64,000 nucleotides of DNA from SIG714 sp964638675 (lineage in GTDB: Bacteria > Bacillota > Clostridia > Oscillospirales > CAG-272). Location: contig CAZXAU010000008.1 of NCBI GenBank assembly GCA_964638675.1, forward strand, positions 39,888 to 103,887, in the 5' to 3' direction. The position numbers were made by a program, and so were the translations under genes. Shown piece after piece: positions 39,217-48,373 of this stretch. The notes under the pieces are model-generated. The model saw only the letters and a program-made list of their open reading frames with translations. It had not been told where the DNA came from and ran no database searches. The first letter of the stretch is position 1; every line of letters begins with the position of its first letter.

Positions 39217-40542
39217 ATGCAGATCAGCGAAAACCCGAGAATGAATGCCTTTCTCTCTCTTCGTAATATAGAGCAGAAAGAGAGATATTCGGCAATAGAA
39301 ATTGACGGCATACTAAAAAAACACCTCATGAATGACAGCGATTCATCGCTGTATACAAGGCTTGTCTACGGAGTGCTTGAAAAAAAGCTTATACTCGATC
39401 GGATAATTGCCTCATTTTCATCAAGGGCGCCTGAAAATATCGACAAAGATACTTTGATGATCCTGCGTCTGGGGGTATATCAGATACTTTATTGTGACAG
39501 GATCCCGGAGAGTGCTGCCGTCAATGAAAGCGTAAAACTTGCCTGCGAACTTTGCCCTAAATCCAAGGGATTTGTCAACGCCGTTCTTCGTAATTTGTGC
39601 AGGGGGAAAGATAATATTATACCTCCTGAAAGAAAAGAGGGAGATATTGAATACCTTTCGCTGACATACAGCGTTTCGGCTGAAATATGCAGATCGCTCA
39701 GTGACGATTACGGATTTGAGAAGACCGAAAAAATGCTCGCCGCACTATGCCGTGAAAATACAACGACACTTCGGGTCAATACTCTGAAAACTACGAGAGA
39801 AAAGGTTCTTGAAGAGCTTTCCGGATCGGGAGCGATTGCCGAGAGTACAAGTTATTCTTCACATGGAATAAAAGTAAAAAATAATATAAACACACTCAAT
39901 TGCTTTGAAAAAAGAGAGTGCTTCGTACAGGACGAGAGCTCGCAGATATGTGTAGAGGTCCTGGGAGCAAAAAGCGGAGAGACTATTGTTGATGTCTGTG
40001 CATGTCCCGGCGGGAAGTCGTTCGGAGCGGCAATCGATATGTCAGACATCGGAAGGGTGTATTCATTCGATCTGCATGAGAACAAGCTCTCACTTATAAA
40101 CCGTGAGGCAGAAAATCTCGGAATTTCTATAATCTCAACCGAAAAAAGAGATGCCAGAGTGCCCGATGAATTACTTTATTTAAAAGCAGACAGGGTGATA
40201 TGCGATGTGCCATGTTCAGGTTTGGGTGTGCTTGCCAAAAAGCCCGAAATGAGATATAAAGATATCTCACTATCGGTAGGTCTTCCCGAGATACAGTTTT
40301 CAATATTGAAGCAATCAACAAAATACCTGAAAAAGGGAGGCGTACTTGTTTACTCAACCTGTACTCTTTTAAAACGGGAAAACGAGGAAATAACCGACCG
40401 CTTTTTGAGAGAAAACCCCGATTTCGATTTTCTCGATTTCACTGTGGGCGATCTCAAGAGCGAAAAAGGCAGGTTATGCATCACGCCCGACATGCTATCG
40501 TGTGACGGATTCTATATCTGTAAAATGGTCAAACGCCGATAG
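39217..40542 (+). CDS. rsmB: 16S rRNA (cytosine-967-C5) methyltransferase RsmB
   Basis: 441 residues. N-terminal NusB-like domain (NAFLSLRNIEQKERYSAI...) and a SAM-dependent Rossmann domain with CACPGGKSFGAA, the motif-IV Cys (ICDVPCSGLG) and motif-VI Cys (YSTCTL) of m5C methylases. Start at 39217 is chosen because the frame to 39112 overlaps fmt and lacks the NusB-type start. GAGGACA is the ribosome site. Confidence 0.94.
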   Translation: MQISENPRMNAFLSLRNIEQKERYSAIEIDGILKKHLMNDSDSSLYTRLVYGVLEKKLILDRIIASFSSRAPENIDKDTLMILRLGVYQILYCDRIPESAAVNESVKLACELCPKSKGFVNAVLRNLCRGKDNIIPPERKEGDIEYLSLTYSVSAEICRSLSDDYGFEKTEKMLAALCRENTTTLRVNTLKTTREKVLEELSGSGAIAESTSYSSHGIKVKNNINTLNCFEKRECFVQDESSQICVEVLGAKSGETIVDVCACPGGKSFGAAIDMSDIGRVYSFDLHENKLSLINREAENLGISIISTEKRDARVPDELLYLKADRVICDVPCSGLGVLAKKPEMRYKDISLSVGLPEIQFSILKQSTKYLKKGGVLVYSTCTLLKRENEEITDRFLRENPDFDFLDFTVGDLKSEKGRLCITPDMLSCDGFYICKMVKRR

Positions 40543-40583
40543 GCTATCCTGAAATAAAAATATAAAAAGAAAGTGAGTAATGT

Positions 40584-40937
40584 ATGGGTAACAGAAGTCT
40601 TTTAGAATCGATAAGCGATATATTTTTGTATCTTTTCAAATATGCATGGGCAATTATCGCTCTGCTCCTTGTGGTTTTTATCGTTATAATTGTTATTGCA
40701 TCAATTATACAAAAACGTAGACTAATAAAAAGAGAAAGACAACGGCATTCATCACTCCTGCAAATGAGCTACGAGGACGAGAACAAAAAATCTGTGGCGA
40801 AAAGAATTGACGGTGAAACACCAGAAAATAAAAAATACTGTCCGCTCTGCCACGCTCTCACCGATAAATCATTGAATGTCTGCAGTAACTGCGGATATGA
40901 ATTCAAAGAAGATAGTAAAGAAAAAGTAGATTACTGA
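40584..40937 (+). CDS. Single-pass membrane protein with zinc ribbon
   Basis: 117 residues. One hydrophobic helix (about residues 20-43), a basic segment (QKRRLIKRERQRH) that would face the cytoplasm, and a C-terminal zinc ribbon CPLCH...CSNCGYEF. Not assigned to a named family. It sits between rsmB and hisS in the same direction, and 17 nt separate it from hisS, so it shares that transcript. Confidence 0.75.
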   Translation: MGNRSLLESISDIFLYLFKYAWAIIALLLVVFIVIIVIASIIQKRRLIKRERQRHSSLLQMSYEDENKKSVAKRIDGETPENKKYCPLCHALTDKSLNVCSNCGYEFKEDSKEKVDY

Positions 40938-40954
40938 AAAGGAGAAATTTTCAG

Positions 40955-42307
40955 ATGAACAATGGAAAGGTTATGCCGAGAACTCTCTCGGGAATGATGG
41001 AGCTGTCACCTACAGCACAGCTTCGATTTGAAAAAATAAAAGGAGTGCTCGAGCAGGTATACCGTTCGTACGGTTTCTATCCGCTTGATACACCGGTGCT
41101 CGAATATTCGGACGTACTTCTTGCAAAGGCAGGCGGCGAGACCGAGAAACAGATCTACCGTTTTGAAAGGGGCGACAGCGATATGACAATGCGGTTTGAC
41201 CTTACGGTACCGCTTGCAAAATATGTTGCCAAAAATGCAGGAGAGCTTGCATTTCCTTTCAGACGCTATCAGATAGGAAAGGTGTACAGGGGAGAGAGAG
41301 CACAGAAGGGAAGATTCAGAGAATTCTATCAATCCGATATAGATATCATAGGAGACGGCAAGCTTTCAATAACAAATGATGCCGAGATCCCTTCAATAAT
41401 ATACGATATCTTCACCAAGCTCGGACTTGACGATTTTACCATAAGAATAAACAACAGAAAGATCCTCAGCGGATTTTATGCCATTCTCGGAGTTTCGGAT
41501 AAGTCTGCCGATATTATGAGAAGCGTTGACAAGATCGAAAAAATGGGCAGGGATAAGGTAGTTGCAGAGCTCGAAGCTCAGGGTGTTTCAAGCGAGCTTT
41601 GCGATAGGATAATTGATTTTATATCCAAACGTGACAGTCAGGAATCGCTTGAATTTCTCAGCTCAATGAAGGGAAATAACGAGCTTTTCGATGAGGGTGT
41701 AAATGAGCTCGAAAGTGTTATTTCGGGAATCAGAGGCTTCGGCGTCCCCGAGAAAAATTTCAGGATCGACCTCTCAATTGCAAGAGGGCTTGATTACTAT
41801 ACCGGTACTGTATACGAAACATCATACAACGCACACCCCGAGATCGGCTCTGTATGCTCGGGCGGACGGTATGACAATCTCGCATCATTTTATACCGACC
41901 GTCAGCTCCCGGGTGTCGGAATATCGATAGGTCTTACAAGACTTTTCTATATCCTAAATGAAATGGATGAGCTTTCGGACGCATTCGACAATGTCTGCGA
42001 TGTAATGCTCATGCCGATGACCGAGGATAGATCATATGTTATTTCACTTTCAGCGTCACTACGCCGTCAGGGTCTGAATGTTCAGGTAAACTTTGAGAGC
42101 GGAAAGATGAAATCGAGACTGAATTATGCAAACAGACTTCGTATACCGTTCGTTATTTTTGTAGGCGAGGACGAAATTTCATCGGGTAAACTTACTCTTA
42201 AAAATATGACAACAGGAGATCAGATTCAGACATCAATTGAGGATATCAGCAAAATTATATTCGATTTCAAACAGCAAAGCGAATCTGTTCCGATAATAAA
42301 AAAGTGA
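40955..42307 (+). CDS. hisS: Histidyl-tRNA synthetase
   Basis: 450-residue class II synthetase charging tRNA-His. Motif 2 (RYQIGKVYRGERAQKGRFREFYQSD), the His-A loop RGLDYYTGTVYE, and a C-terminal anticodon-binding domain (VMLMPMTEDRSYVISL). The N-terminus reads LSGMMELSP instead of the common KGTxDxLP motif, and the length is greater than the typical 420, so it belongs to a less common HisS branch. Histidine biosynthesis HisZ is unlikely because the catalytic His-A and motif 3 are present. No T-box leader precedes it. GGAGAAA precedes the ATG. Confidence 0.92.
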   Translation: MNNGKVMPRTLSGMMELSPTAQLRFEKIKGVLEQVYRSYGFYPLDTPVLEYSDVLLAKAGGETEKQIYRFERGDSDMTMRFDLTVPLAKYVAKNAGELAFPFRRYQIGKVYRGERAQKGRFREFYQSDIDIIGDGKLSITNDAEIPSIIYDIFTKLGLDDFTIRINNRKILSGFYAILGVSDKSADIMRSVDKIEKMGRDKVVAELEAQGVSSELCDRIIDFISKRDSQESLEFLSSMKGNNELFDEGVNELESVISGIRGFGVPEKNFRIDLSIARGLDYYTGTVYETSYNAHPEIGSVCSGGRYDNLASFYTDRQLPGVGISIGLTRLFYILNEMDELSDAFDNVCDVMLMPMTEDRSYVISLSASLRRQGLNVQVNFESGKMKSRLNYANRLRIPFVIFVGEDEISSGKLTLKNMTTGDQIQTSIEDISKIIFDFKQQSESVPIIKK

Positions 42308-42325
42308 AATAAGCTAATAATAACA

Positions 42326-42352
42326 CAGTATACATTATACACTGACTTTTTT
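42326..42352 (+). terminator. Probable terminator after hisS
   Basis: CAGTATA...TATACACTG imperfect stem followed by ACTTTTTTG. Short and AT-rich, so moderate confidence. The following 42353-42539 holds no clear gene or promoter. Confidence 0.5.
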
Positions 42353-42539
42353 GCAGAGTAGCATACTGCGGTTTACAGATAAGTTTAATTATTTATACCG
42401 AAATAATAATCTTACAATAATTTAACAAAATCCTGATAGCAAATTTATCTTCCGTGTAATAAACTTACGCTGTAATTCGATATTGTGTTACATACATGTG
42501 TATTTAACAGGCAGACACAAATTCAAGGAAGGTGAAAAA

Positions 42540-43637
42540 ATGTTCAGGAATGCGAGAAAACCGATATCTGTATGGCTTCTGATACTTATCGATATTCTTT
42601 TGATAGCAATAGGGCTTTTGGTTTTTGCGTATTTTCATCATGTCAGACCTAAAGAGGACAGAGAGCCCGACAATGTATATATACCGCCGCAGAATACGAA
42701 GCTCCCGGGAAATAACAACACGGATCCAACCGGATTACCGACTTTGCCGTCAACCAACACGGTTGCAACTACCGGAGATCAGTATACAACTCTGATGCCC
42801 ACGGCAGAGCCAACGACTCCCATAGCAAGCGAAACTCCGCCGCCGCCCGATTATTCGTATCTTGGTTTAGGTGAAAAGTTTTACGATAAATTCAATCTTG
42901 ACGGCAGCGTAACGAAAACAGATGACAGTTATGTCAGCGGAAGGGTCGCCGTTTATATATCTAAAGTGAGATATAATAATTCAAATTGCTATGTTGCCGA
43001 TATCTATCTTTGCGATATAACGAGTTTCAGAACCGTGCTTGGAAATGACAAATACAACGGCTATGAAAAGGTAGGAAGCATGCTCAGCAGAAACAATGCA
43101 ATTGTAGGCACGAACGGTGATTTTTTTGCAATACACGGAGAGTCTTTTGTAATAAGAAACGGGGCTATGTATTACGATCCCGATAAAGCCAAAATTGACA
43201 GCGATATCTGTGTGCTTTACGGAAACGGCGAGATGATATCATATCAGGCAGATAAATTCGATCCGCAGGCGGCGATCCAAAAGGGCGCATGGCAGGCATG
43301 GACTTTCGGACCTAAGCTCATCAGTGACGGAAAAGCGGTAACTTCTGGATACTCAAGTTTTTACAGCGGAATTCTCGGGAAAAACCCGAGAACTGCCCTC
43401 GGATATTATGAACCCGGACACTATTGTTTTGTCTGCGTTGACGGAAGGAGCAGTGAATCTCCCGGCCTGAAGCTGGACGAACTTGCAGCTTTTATGTCAG
43501 AGCTCGGTTGCGTAGATGCATTCAATCTTGACGGCGGTCAGTCATCGGAGATGTGGTTCGGCGGAGAGAATATAAATGTGCGTTCGGGCGACAGATACAG
43601 AAATCAGACAGACGCAGTTATGATAGTTGATAGGTGA
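42540..43637 (+). CDS. Exported phosphodiester glycosidase family protein (NAGPA domain)
   Basis: 365 residues. One N-terminal membrane anchor (about residues 11-32), a Thr/Pro-rich tether (about 45-105, e.g. TLMPTAEPTTP), and a NAGPA/DUF2233 domain: GTNGDFFAIHGESFVIRNG, GPKLISDG, NPRTALGYYEPGHYCFVCVDGR and NLDGGQSSEMW. Relatives cleave GlcNAc-1-phosphodiester or related bonds, suggesting action on wall polymers or capsules. Start at 42540 with AAGGAAGGTG upstream. Directly followed by a small membrane protein gene. Confidence 0.88.
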   Translation: MFRNARKPISVWLLILIDILLIAIGLLVFAYFHHVRPKEDREPDNVYIPPQNTKLPGNNNTDPTGLPTLPSTNTVATTGDQYTTLMPTAEPTTPIASETPPPPDYSYLGLGEKFYDKFNLDGSVTKTDDSYVSGRVAVYISKVRYNNSNCYVADIYLCDITSFRTVLGNDKYNGYEKVGSMLSRNNAIVGTNGDFFAIHGESFVIRNGAMYYDPDKAKIDSDICVLYGNGEMISYQADKFDPQAAIQKGAWQAWTFGPKLISDGKAVTSGYSSFYSGILGKNPRTALGYYEPGHYCFVCVDGRSSESPGLKLDELAAFMSELGCVDAFNLDGGQSSEMWFGGENINVRSGDRYRNQTDAVMIVDR

Positions 43638-43656
43638 GACAAAGGGGGGAAAAACT

Positions 43657-43956
43657 ATGAATAGATCTGACAGAGAAAATTCTGAAAAAAAGGAAAAATA
43701 TTCGCTTCCTTTGTTCCTCCTGAGGGCAATTCCGAATATCAGCATTGTTCTGGCGGTCATGTCATTGACCTTTCTTATAATAAATATCTTCAATAAGCCG
43801 ATGCACTTTGTTGACAGTGAATTGTCATGTGCCGTGTTTATGGCTTTGGGTGTGGCTTCTCTCATAACATCGGCAATTGCGATCTTTTATGAGAGAACAC
43901 TCTATTCAATGCTGAATTCCAAAAAAGGCAGATCAGAAAAAAATAATAAAAAATAG
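43657..43956 (+). CDS. Small two-helix membrane protein
   Basis: 99 residues, charged ends, two membrane segments (about 22-43 and 55-75), basic tail (KKGRSEKNNKK). AAAGGGGGG lies before the ATG. No named family. It starts 19 nt after the glycosidase stop and is probably co-transcribed with it. Confidence 0.75.
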   Translation: MNRSDRENSEKKEKYSLPLFLLRAIPNISIVLAVMSLTFLIINIFNKPMHFVDSELSCAVFMALGVASLITSAIAIFYERTLYSMLNSKKGRSEKNNKK

Positions 43957-43970
43957 AATATTTCTTTAAT

Positions 43971-44028
43971 AAAAAGGCTCTTCGCAGATTCATTTCACTT
44001 TGGCAAATGAACCATCGGAGGGCTTTTT
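43971..44028 (+). terminator. Intrinsic terminator
   Basis: AAAAAGGCTCTTCG pairs with CGGAGGGCTTTTT across an inner TTCATTT/AAATGAA stem, with one bulge; T-run at the 3' end. Confidence 0.75.
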
Positions 44029-44089
44029 GCAATGATTCGATGCGACAATAGTTTCATTTGAAAAAAATTCGCATTGTGCAGAAAAATAC

Positions 44090-44118
44090 TTGATTATTTA
44101 TTATATCTGTGTTATAAT
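44090..44118 (+). promoter_or_regulatory. Promoter of the acyltransferase gene
   Basis: TTGATT, 17-nt spacer, TATAAT (44113-44118); leader of about 95 nt before the ATG at 44221. Confidence 0.8.
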
Positions 44119-44220
44119 AGATTGAATTTAATTCGATTTTGTATGATAAGGGCATATGAAAAAATTGTGCAGGATATTATATAAATGCAATAACTTAAAA
44201 ACCAGAAGGGAATACTTAAT

Positions 44221-46026
44221 ATGGAATTAAGAAAAAGAAACAGTGTAGCAGACGCTTTGAAATCATTTGGTATCATTGCTGTTGTGTTATACCATCTTGG
44301 ATTTCTCGAAATGGGCTTTCTCGGAGTAGATATTTTTCTTGTTATTGCAGGATTTTTCGGAGCCAAAAGTATATATAAAAAATATGAAAAGGGCGAATTT
44401 AATTATATCGATTATATTATAGGAAAGCTTGTCAGGCTTTGGCCGCTTCTCCTCATAGGCAGTGCTCTTTGCCTTCTGCTCGGCTGCATCAATATGCTTC
44501 CCGATAATCTTGAGAACCTCAGCGAAACGGTCGTTGCAACGAATCTGTTTGCAAACAATATTCTTCAGTGCATAACAACAGGGAATTATTGGGATGTAGT
44601 AAATAACTATAAGCCGCTTATGCATACATGGTATGTCGGGGTGTTGATGCAATTTTATGTGGTTTTGCCTGTTTTATTTGCAGTTGTCGGAAAAAAAGGA
44701 AATTCCAAGAAAAAAAGCTGTCTTCTGATTTCTGCATTCACCCTTGTATCACTGCTTTTGTATTTATTTTATTCATGCAATTCTACCGAAAAGTTTTATT
44801 ATCTGCCGTTCAGATTCTTTGAATTCGGTATAGGATGCATTATATCATTATACACGCAAGAGCTTGCAAGCAAAATTGAAAAGCTCGGGAAAACCACAAG
44901 GACTGCGGTATTTTATCTGTCGCTCGTTCTTCTTATCCTTCTTATATCGGTTCCGCTTCCTCAATCGCTTCTTTCAAGCAGTCTGAGACTCATACTTGTT
45001 GTGGTCCTGTCAACGCTTACTCTTGTTTTATCGTTGCTTCCGATTGAAGATAAATTTGCTGCAAATATACTTTCATCGAAGTTTTTTACAAGCTTTGGAA
45101 AGGCAAGCTACAGTATATTTGTGTGGCATCAGATCATAATCGCCTTCATAAGATGCTTTGTGACATCTGAGATGTCTGTCGGAATAATTCTGTTTTATAT
45201 TGCGGTAGTCGCTTTGCTCTGCATACCGTCATACATATATGTTGAGAATAAGCTTGTTGCTTTTATGACAAGCAAAGCGAAAAAAGCTTTTGTATATTCT
45301 GCAACAATTCTGCTTTTTGTAATTACTACAGCAGTATCTCTCGGCATATATATGAATGCAGGGGTAATAAGAGATGTCCCCGAGCTTGATATATATATGA
45401 GCAATGTCAAGCGTGGACTGCATTCCGAATACAATTCAAGAGTATATGACTACAACAAGGATTTTTCGGACAACGAAAAAGAAAAATGGCTTATTTTAGG
45501 GGACAGCTTTGCGAGGGACTGGGCAAACATCGTCCTTGAAACATCTTATCTTGATGATGTTGTTGAATTCTCTTATTCGTCCTCATTCAGCGAGGAAAAG
45601 ATAATCGAAAGGATAAAGAATTCCGATTGCGTTTTCATAGCTGAGTATGTTTTGAATGAAAAACACATCGACAGCATTCGCCAATTGCTTAGTGAAAACA
45701 ACAGTACGGTAAAGCTTTGGATAATCGGAAGCAAAAATTTTGGTGAATCAAACGATATATTCTATGCGAAACGCAACAGTGCCGACTATTTTGATTCAAG
45801 AGTCGATATAGACAAGAAAATTTTATCACAGAACAATGTAAATGCCAATCAGTACGGTGATGAGTTTATCGATATAATATCATATGTTATAGATGATGAT
45901 CAGACCGTTCCTGTTTTTACTCCCGATAATAAATATATAAGTCAGGATTGCAGACATCTGACAAGGAGCGGAGCTGTGTATTTTTCATCGCTTATTGATA
46001 TGAGATCGTTTTTAAATGACAATTAA
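44221..46026 (+). CDS. Membrane O-acyltransferase with C-terminal SGNH-like domain (OatA/OafA type)
   Basis: 601 residues. Acyltransferase-3 domain of about ten membrane segments (VVLYHLGFLEMGFLGVDIFL holds the catalytic His), then an extracytoplasmic SGNH hydrolase-like domain with GDSFARD (Ser near residue 430) and a C-terminal DCRHLTRSG (DxxH type). This layout is that of OatA, which O-acetylates peptidoglycan, and of OafA, which acetylates surface polysaccharides; the acceptor cannot be told. Single gene with own promoter and a ribosome site AGAAGGG. Confidence 0.9.
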   Translation: MELRKRNSVADALKSFGIIAVVLYHLGFLEMGFLGVDIFLVIAGFFGAKSIYKKYEKGEFNYIDYIIGKLVRLWPLLLIGSALCLLLGCINMLPDNLENLSETVVATNLFANNILQCITTGNYWDVVNNYKPLMHTWYVGVLMQFYVVLPVLFAVVGKKGNSKKKSCLLISAFTLVSLLLYLFYSCNSTEKFYYLPFRFFEFGIGCIISLYTQELASKIEKLGKTTRTAVFYLSLVLLILLISVPLPQSLLSSSLRLILVVVLSTLTLVLSLLPIEDKFAANILSSKFFTSFGKASYSIFVWHQIIIAFIRCFVTSEMSVGIILFYIAVVALLCIPSYIYVENKLVAFMTSKAKKAFVYSATILLFVITTAVSLGIYMNAGVIRDVPELDIYMSNVKRGLHSEYNSRVYDYNKDFSDNEKEKWLILGDSFARDWANIVLETSYLDDVVEFSYSSSFSEEKIIERIKNSDCVFIAEYVLNEKHIDSIRQLLSENNSTVKLWIIGSKNFGESNDIFYAKRNSADYFDSRVDIDKKILSQNNVNANQYGDEFIDIISYVIDDDQTVPVFTPDNKYISQDCRHLTRSGAVYFSSLIDMRSFLNDN

Positions 46027-46088
46027 CGAAAGCGTGAAAACATGCAAAATGTATGGTTTATCGTGTAGAAATTTGTAATAATTCACTA

Positions 46089-46117
46089 TTGATTTTTTTT
46101 CAGTTTTATGATATATT
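46089..46117 (+). promoter_or_regulatory. Promoter of a 37-residue peptide gene
   Basis: TTGATT, 17-nt spacer, TATATT (46112-46117). The -35 region and start of the spacer closely resemble the tRNA-Gly promoter at 54505 (both CTATTGATTTTTTTTC), suggesting strong expression. Confidence 0.7.
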
Positions 46118-46152
46118 TATAGGGTAAAAGAAGTGTATGGAGGTAATCAACT

Positions 46153-46266
46153 GTGAAAAAAGAATACGAAGTTCCTGAAATTGATGTAATTTGCAATGAT
46201 GACAACGACGTTCTTACTGCAAGTTATGTACCCGGTCCTAACGAAGGTGAACCTGATATTTTCTGA
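46153..46266 (+). CDS. Small acidic peptide of unknown function (37 residues)
   Basis: GTG start with GGAGGT (46139-46144) 8 nt upstream, stop at 46266. The product begins KKEYEVPEIDVI, has one Cys and a DVLTAS stretch, and is strongly acidic. I know similar tiny proteins (Lys-Lys-x-Tyr-x-x-Pro-Glu-x... DVxTxS) from gut Clostridia, where they are hypothetical proteins; I cannot confirm the relation here. The YxxPxI start recalls leader peptides of some ribosomal peptides, but no modification enzyme, protease or transporter is near. Its promoter and ribosome site are better than those of many larger genes nearby. Confidence 0.7.
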   Translation: MKKEYEVPEIDVICNDDNDVLTASYVPGPNEGEPDIF

Positions 46267-46380
46267 TTGTCAGTATTTCACTTTGGAATCTATTTGAGTT
46301 TGCAGACATATGCATTAAGCATTGTAGTTCTGATGACGGTAGGTATGTTCATATATGATGCCGGAATTCAGAACTAATAA

Positions 46381-46469
46381 GGAAGTGTATCGAAGTGGTC
46401 ATAACGGCCCTGACTCGAAATCAGGTAGCCCGAAAGGGCTCGTGGGTTCGAATCCCACCGCTTCCGCCA
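46381..46469 (+). tRNA. tRNA-Ser (anticodon CGA)
   Basis: Class II tRNA: acceptor GGAAGTG pairs with CGCTTCC, anticodon stem CCTGA/TCAGG around loop CTCGAAA, long variable arm AGCCCGAAAGGGCT, T-arm GTGGG-TTCGAAT-CCCAC, encoded CCA. An 8-bp inverted repeat (46326-46333 with 46368-46375) precedes it, possibly a processing hairpin. Confidence 0.95.
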
Positions 46470-46552
46470 GTTTGAGTAGTCATAACGAATCAAGTTATGA
46501 CTACTTTTTTCATAAAATCCATTATGGACACCCAATAGGATATCATTTACAT

Positions 46553-47047
46553 ATGACAGAAAAAGTAATACATCCGATAGAGCCGATATATGATGAAAAC
46601 AGCGAGATACTGATACTCGGCAGTTTTCCGTCAGTGAAGTCACGTGAGCAGGCGTTTTATTACGGTCATCCTCAAAACCGTTTTTGGAAAGTTATTTCTG
46701 CTGTGTACGGCATAAAAGAACCTGTAGGTACAGAAGAAAAACGCAGGCTTATTCTTTCATGTCACCTCGCACTGTGGGACGTTATTGCAAGCTGTGAAAT
46801 AGAGGGCAGTGCTGACAGTTCTATTCGGAACGTCATACCTAACGACCTGTCGCCTATATTAAATACTGCTCAGATACGCATGATTGCCGTAAACGGCAAA
46901 ACTGCAGAGAAATACTATAATAGATATCTCCTGCCGAAAACCAAAATGAAAGCTGTTGTTTTGCCATCGACTTCGCCTGCAAATGCTACACGAACACTTG
47001 ACGACCTTATTCGAGAGTGGAGAGCTGCGCTTGCGCCGAATATTTAA
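46553..47047 (+). CDS. DNA-deoxyinosine (hypoxanthine) glycosylase
   Basis: 164-residue uracil-DNA-glycosylase-superfamily protein: ILGSFPSVKSREQAFYYGHPQNRFW is the signature of hypoxanthine-DNA glycosylases, followed by CHLALWDVIASCEIEGSADSSI and LPSTSPANA. It would remove hypoxanthine formed by adenine deamination. The start is ATG 46553; the frame runs upstream through the tRNA to 46355, which cannot be coding. Ribosome site is weak (AGGAT). Confidence 0.9.
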   Translation: MTEKVIHPIEPIYDENSEILILGSFPSVKSREQAFYYGHPQNRFWKVISAVYGIKEPVGTEEKRRLILSCHLALWDVIASCEIEGSADSSIRNVIPNDLSPILNTAQIRMIAVNGKTAEKYYNRYLLPKTKMKAVVLPSTSPANATRTLDDLIREWRAALAPNI

Positions 47048-47075
47048 AGCCGACCCTTTTGCGGTCGGCTTTTGT
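47046..47075 (+). terminator. Intrinsic terminator overlapping the glycosylase stop
   Basis: AAAGCCGACC (47046-47055) pairs with GGTCGGCTTT (47063-47072), followed by TTG. The stem begins in the TAA stop codon. Confidence 0.85.
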
Positions 47076-47281
47076 TATAGCTTTACTTTCATCCTACTGA
47101 CAAATATCTGCTGCTTACGCAGATATGAGCGACTATTTTTTTCGGTGTGATATAAAAAAACAAATTCAGTAATTCTGTGGCAGATTATGCGATAGAGTTT
47201 ACACTTTGTTCCAGATACACCAAAGCGGAAGAAGCGCATATTATGATAGTAACCAGTCATAGCATAAAGGGAGAATGATAT

Positions 47282-48232
47282 ATGAAACGATGTGTTCCAC
47301 TGGAAGTTGCCGCAGAAACCGTCTGTAACCAAAGCTCTGTTCCTCCGTTGATTTTTCAGTTACCGCCCGAGCAGGGCAGAAAAATATTAGAAAGGGCCCA
47401 GGATACGCCGGTATATAAATATCCTGCCAATATATCCTCGGAGTTTATAAGCACCGGAAGGTGGGGGAGCATACCGGTGTATTTTATTGCACCAAAGGAT
47501 GCGGAAGTACGAAATGTTATATTCTATATTCATGGTGCTGGTTGGGTATTCGGCAGCTTTCATACACACGAAAAGTTGGTCAGAGAACTTTCAGCAAGAA
47601 CAAATTCACTGGTCGTATTTCCGGAATACAGCCGGTCACCTGAAGCAAAATATCCGACAGCGATTGAGCAGTGTTATTATATCCTATCACATCTATGGCA
47701 AATCATCGGAAATCGCTTTCAAATGATCAATTGTCCTACACTCACGGTTGCAGGTGACAGTGTCGGTGGAAATATGTCAATTGCTATGGCATTGATGTCG
47801 ATGATGCGACAAGGTCCGAGTATTTACAAGCTTCTATTGTATTACCCGGTAACGAACGCCTGCTTTGACACACCGAGTTATCGTCAATTTGCGGTAAATT
47901 ATTATCTGTATCGAGATGGAATGAAATGGTTCTGGAATCAATATACAAATTCTATGAGGGATCGAAATCAAATTACTGCGTCTCCTCTCAGAGCAAGCAA
48001 CGATTGTTTAAAGTGTTTGCCACAGACAATGATCATTAATGGTCAGGCGGATGTTTTGCGTAGTGAGGGAGAGGCATTTGGAGAAAAACTTCGATGTGCC
48101 GGTGTGGAAGTGACTGCTTTGCGAGTACAGGGCATCATCCATGATTTCGTGATGCTGAATTCATTGGATCAGACAAATGCCTGTCGTACTGCTATGGACG
48201 CATCTGTCGAGTGGATTAATCGCAAAGAATGA
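47282..48232 (+). CDS. Alpha/beta hydrolase, HSL-like esterase family
   Basis: 316-residue hydrolase of the hormone-sensitive-lipase family. Oxyanion motif HGAGW (about residues 85-89), nucleophile motif GDSVGGN (Ser near 160), Asp in QADVLRSEGE and His in IIHDFVML complete the triad. No signal peptide, so likely cytoplasmic and active on short-chain esters; substrate unknown. GGGAGAA precedes the ATG. It stands between a terminator at 47075 and one at 48337. Confidence 0.88.
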   Translation: MKRCVPLEVAAETVCNQSSVPPLIFQLPPEQGRKILERAQDTPVYKYPANISSEFISTGRWGSIPVYFIAPKDAEVRNVIFYIHGAGWVFGSFHTHEKLVRELSARTNSLVVFPEYSRSPEAKYPTAIEQCYYILSHLWQIIGNRFQMINCPTLTVAGDSVGGNMSIAMALMSMMRQGPSIYKLLLYYPVTNACFDTPSYRQFAVNYYLYRDGMKWFWNQYTNSMRDRNQITASPLRASNDCLKCLPQTMIINGQADVLRSEGEAFGEKLRCAGVEVTALRVQGIIHDFVMLNSLDQTNACRTAMDASVEWINRKE

Positions 48233-48336
48233 TTTTATCTCATGAGATAATATTATGTGATCTTTTGTCAAGGCAGTGAGAGTTCAAATCCATAATCCAA
48301 AACCGCAAAAGTATCTTTTTGGTTGCCCAGAGACAT

Positions 48337-48366
48337 AAAAAACCTCGTCAATGACGAGGTTTTTTC
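48337..48366. terminator. Bidirectional intrinsic terminator
   Basis: AAAAAACCTCGTC (48337-48349), loop AAT, GACGAGGTTTTTT (48353-48365). Ends the hydrolase transcript; the stem also has an A-run for the minus strand. Confidence 0.9.
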
Positions 48367-48373
48367 AATGAAA

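Noticed and set aside
46355..46552. N-terminal extension of the deoxyinosine glycosylase
   Set aside because: Runs through the tRNA-Ser gene; the family start is at 46553.
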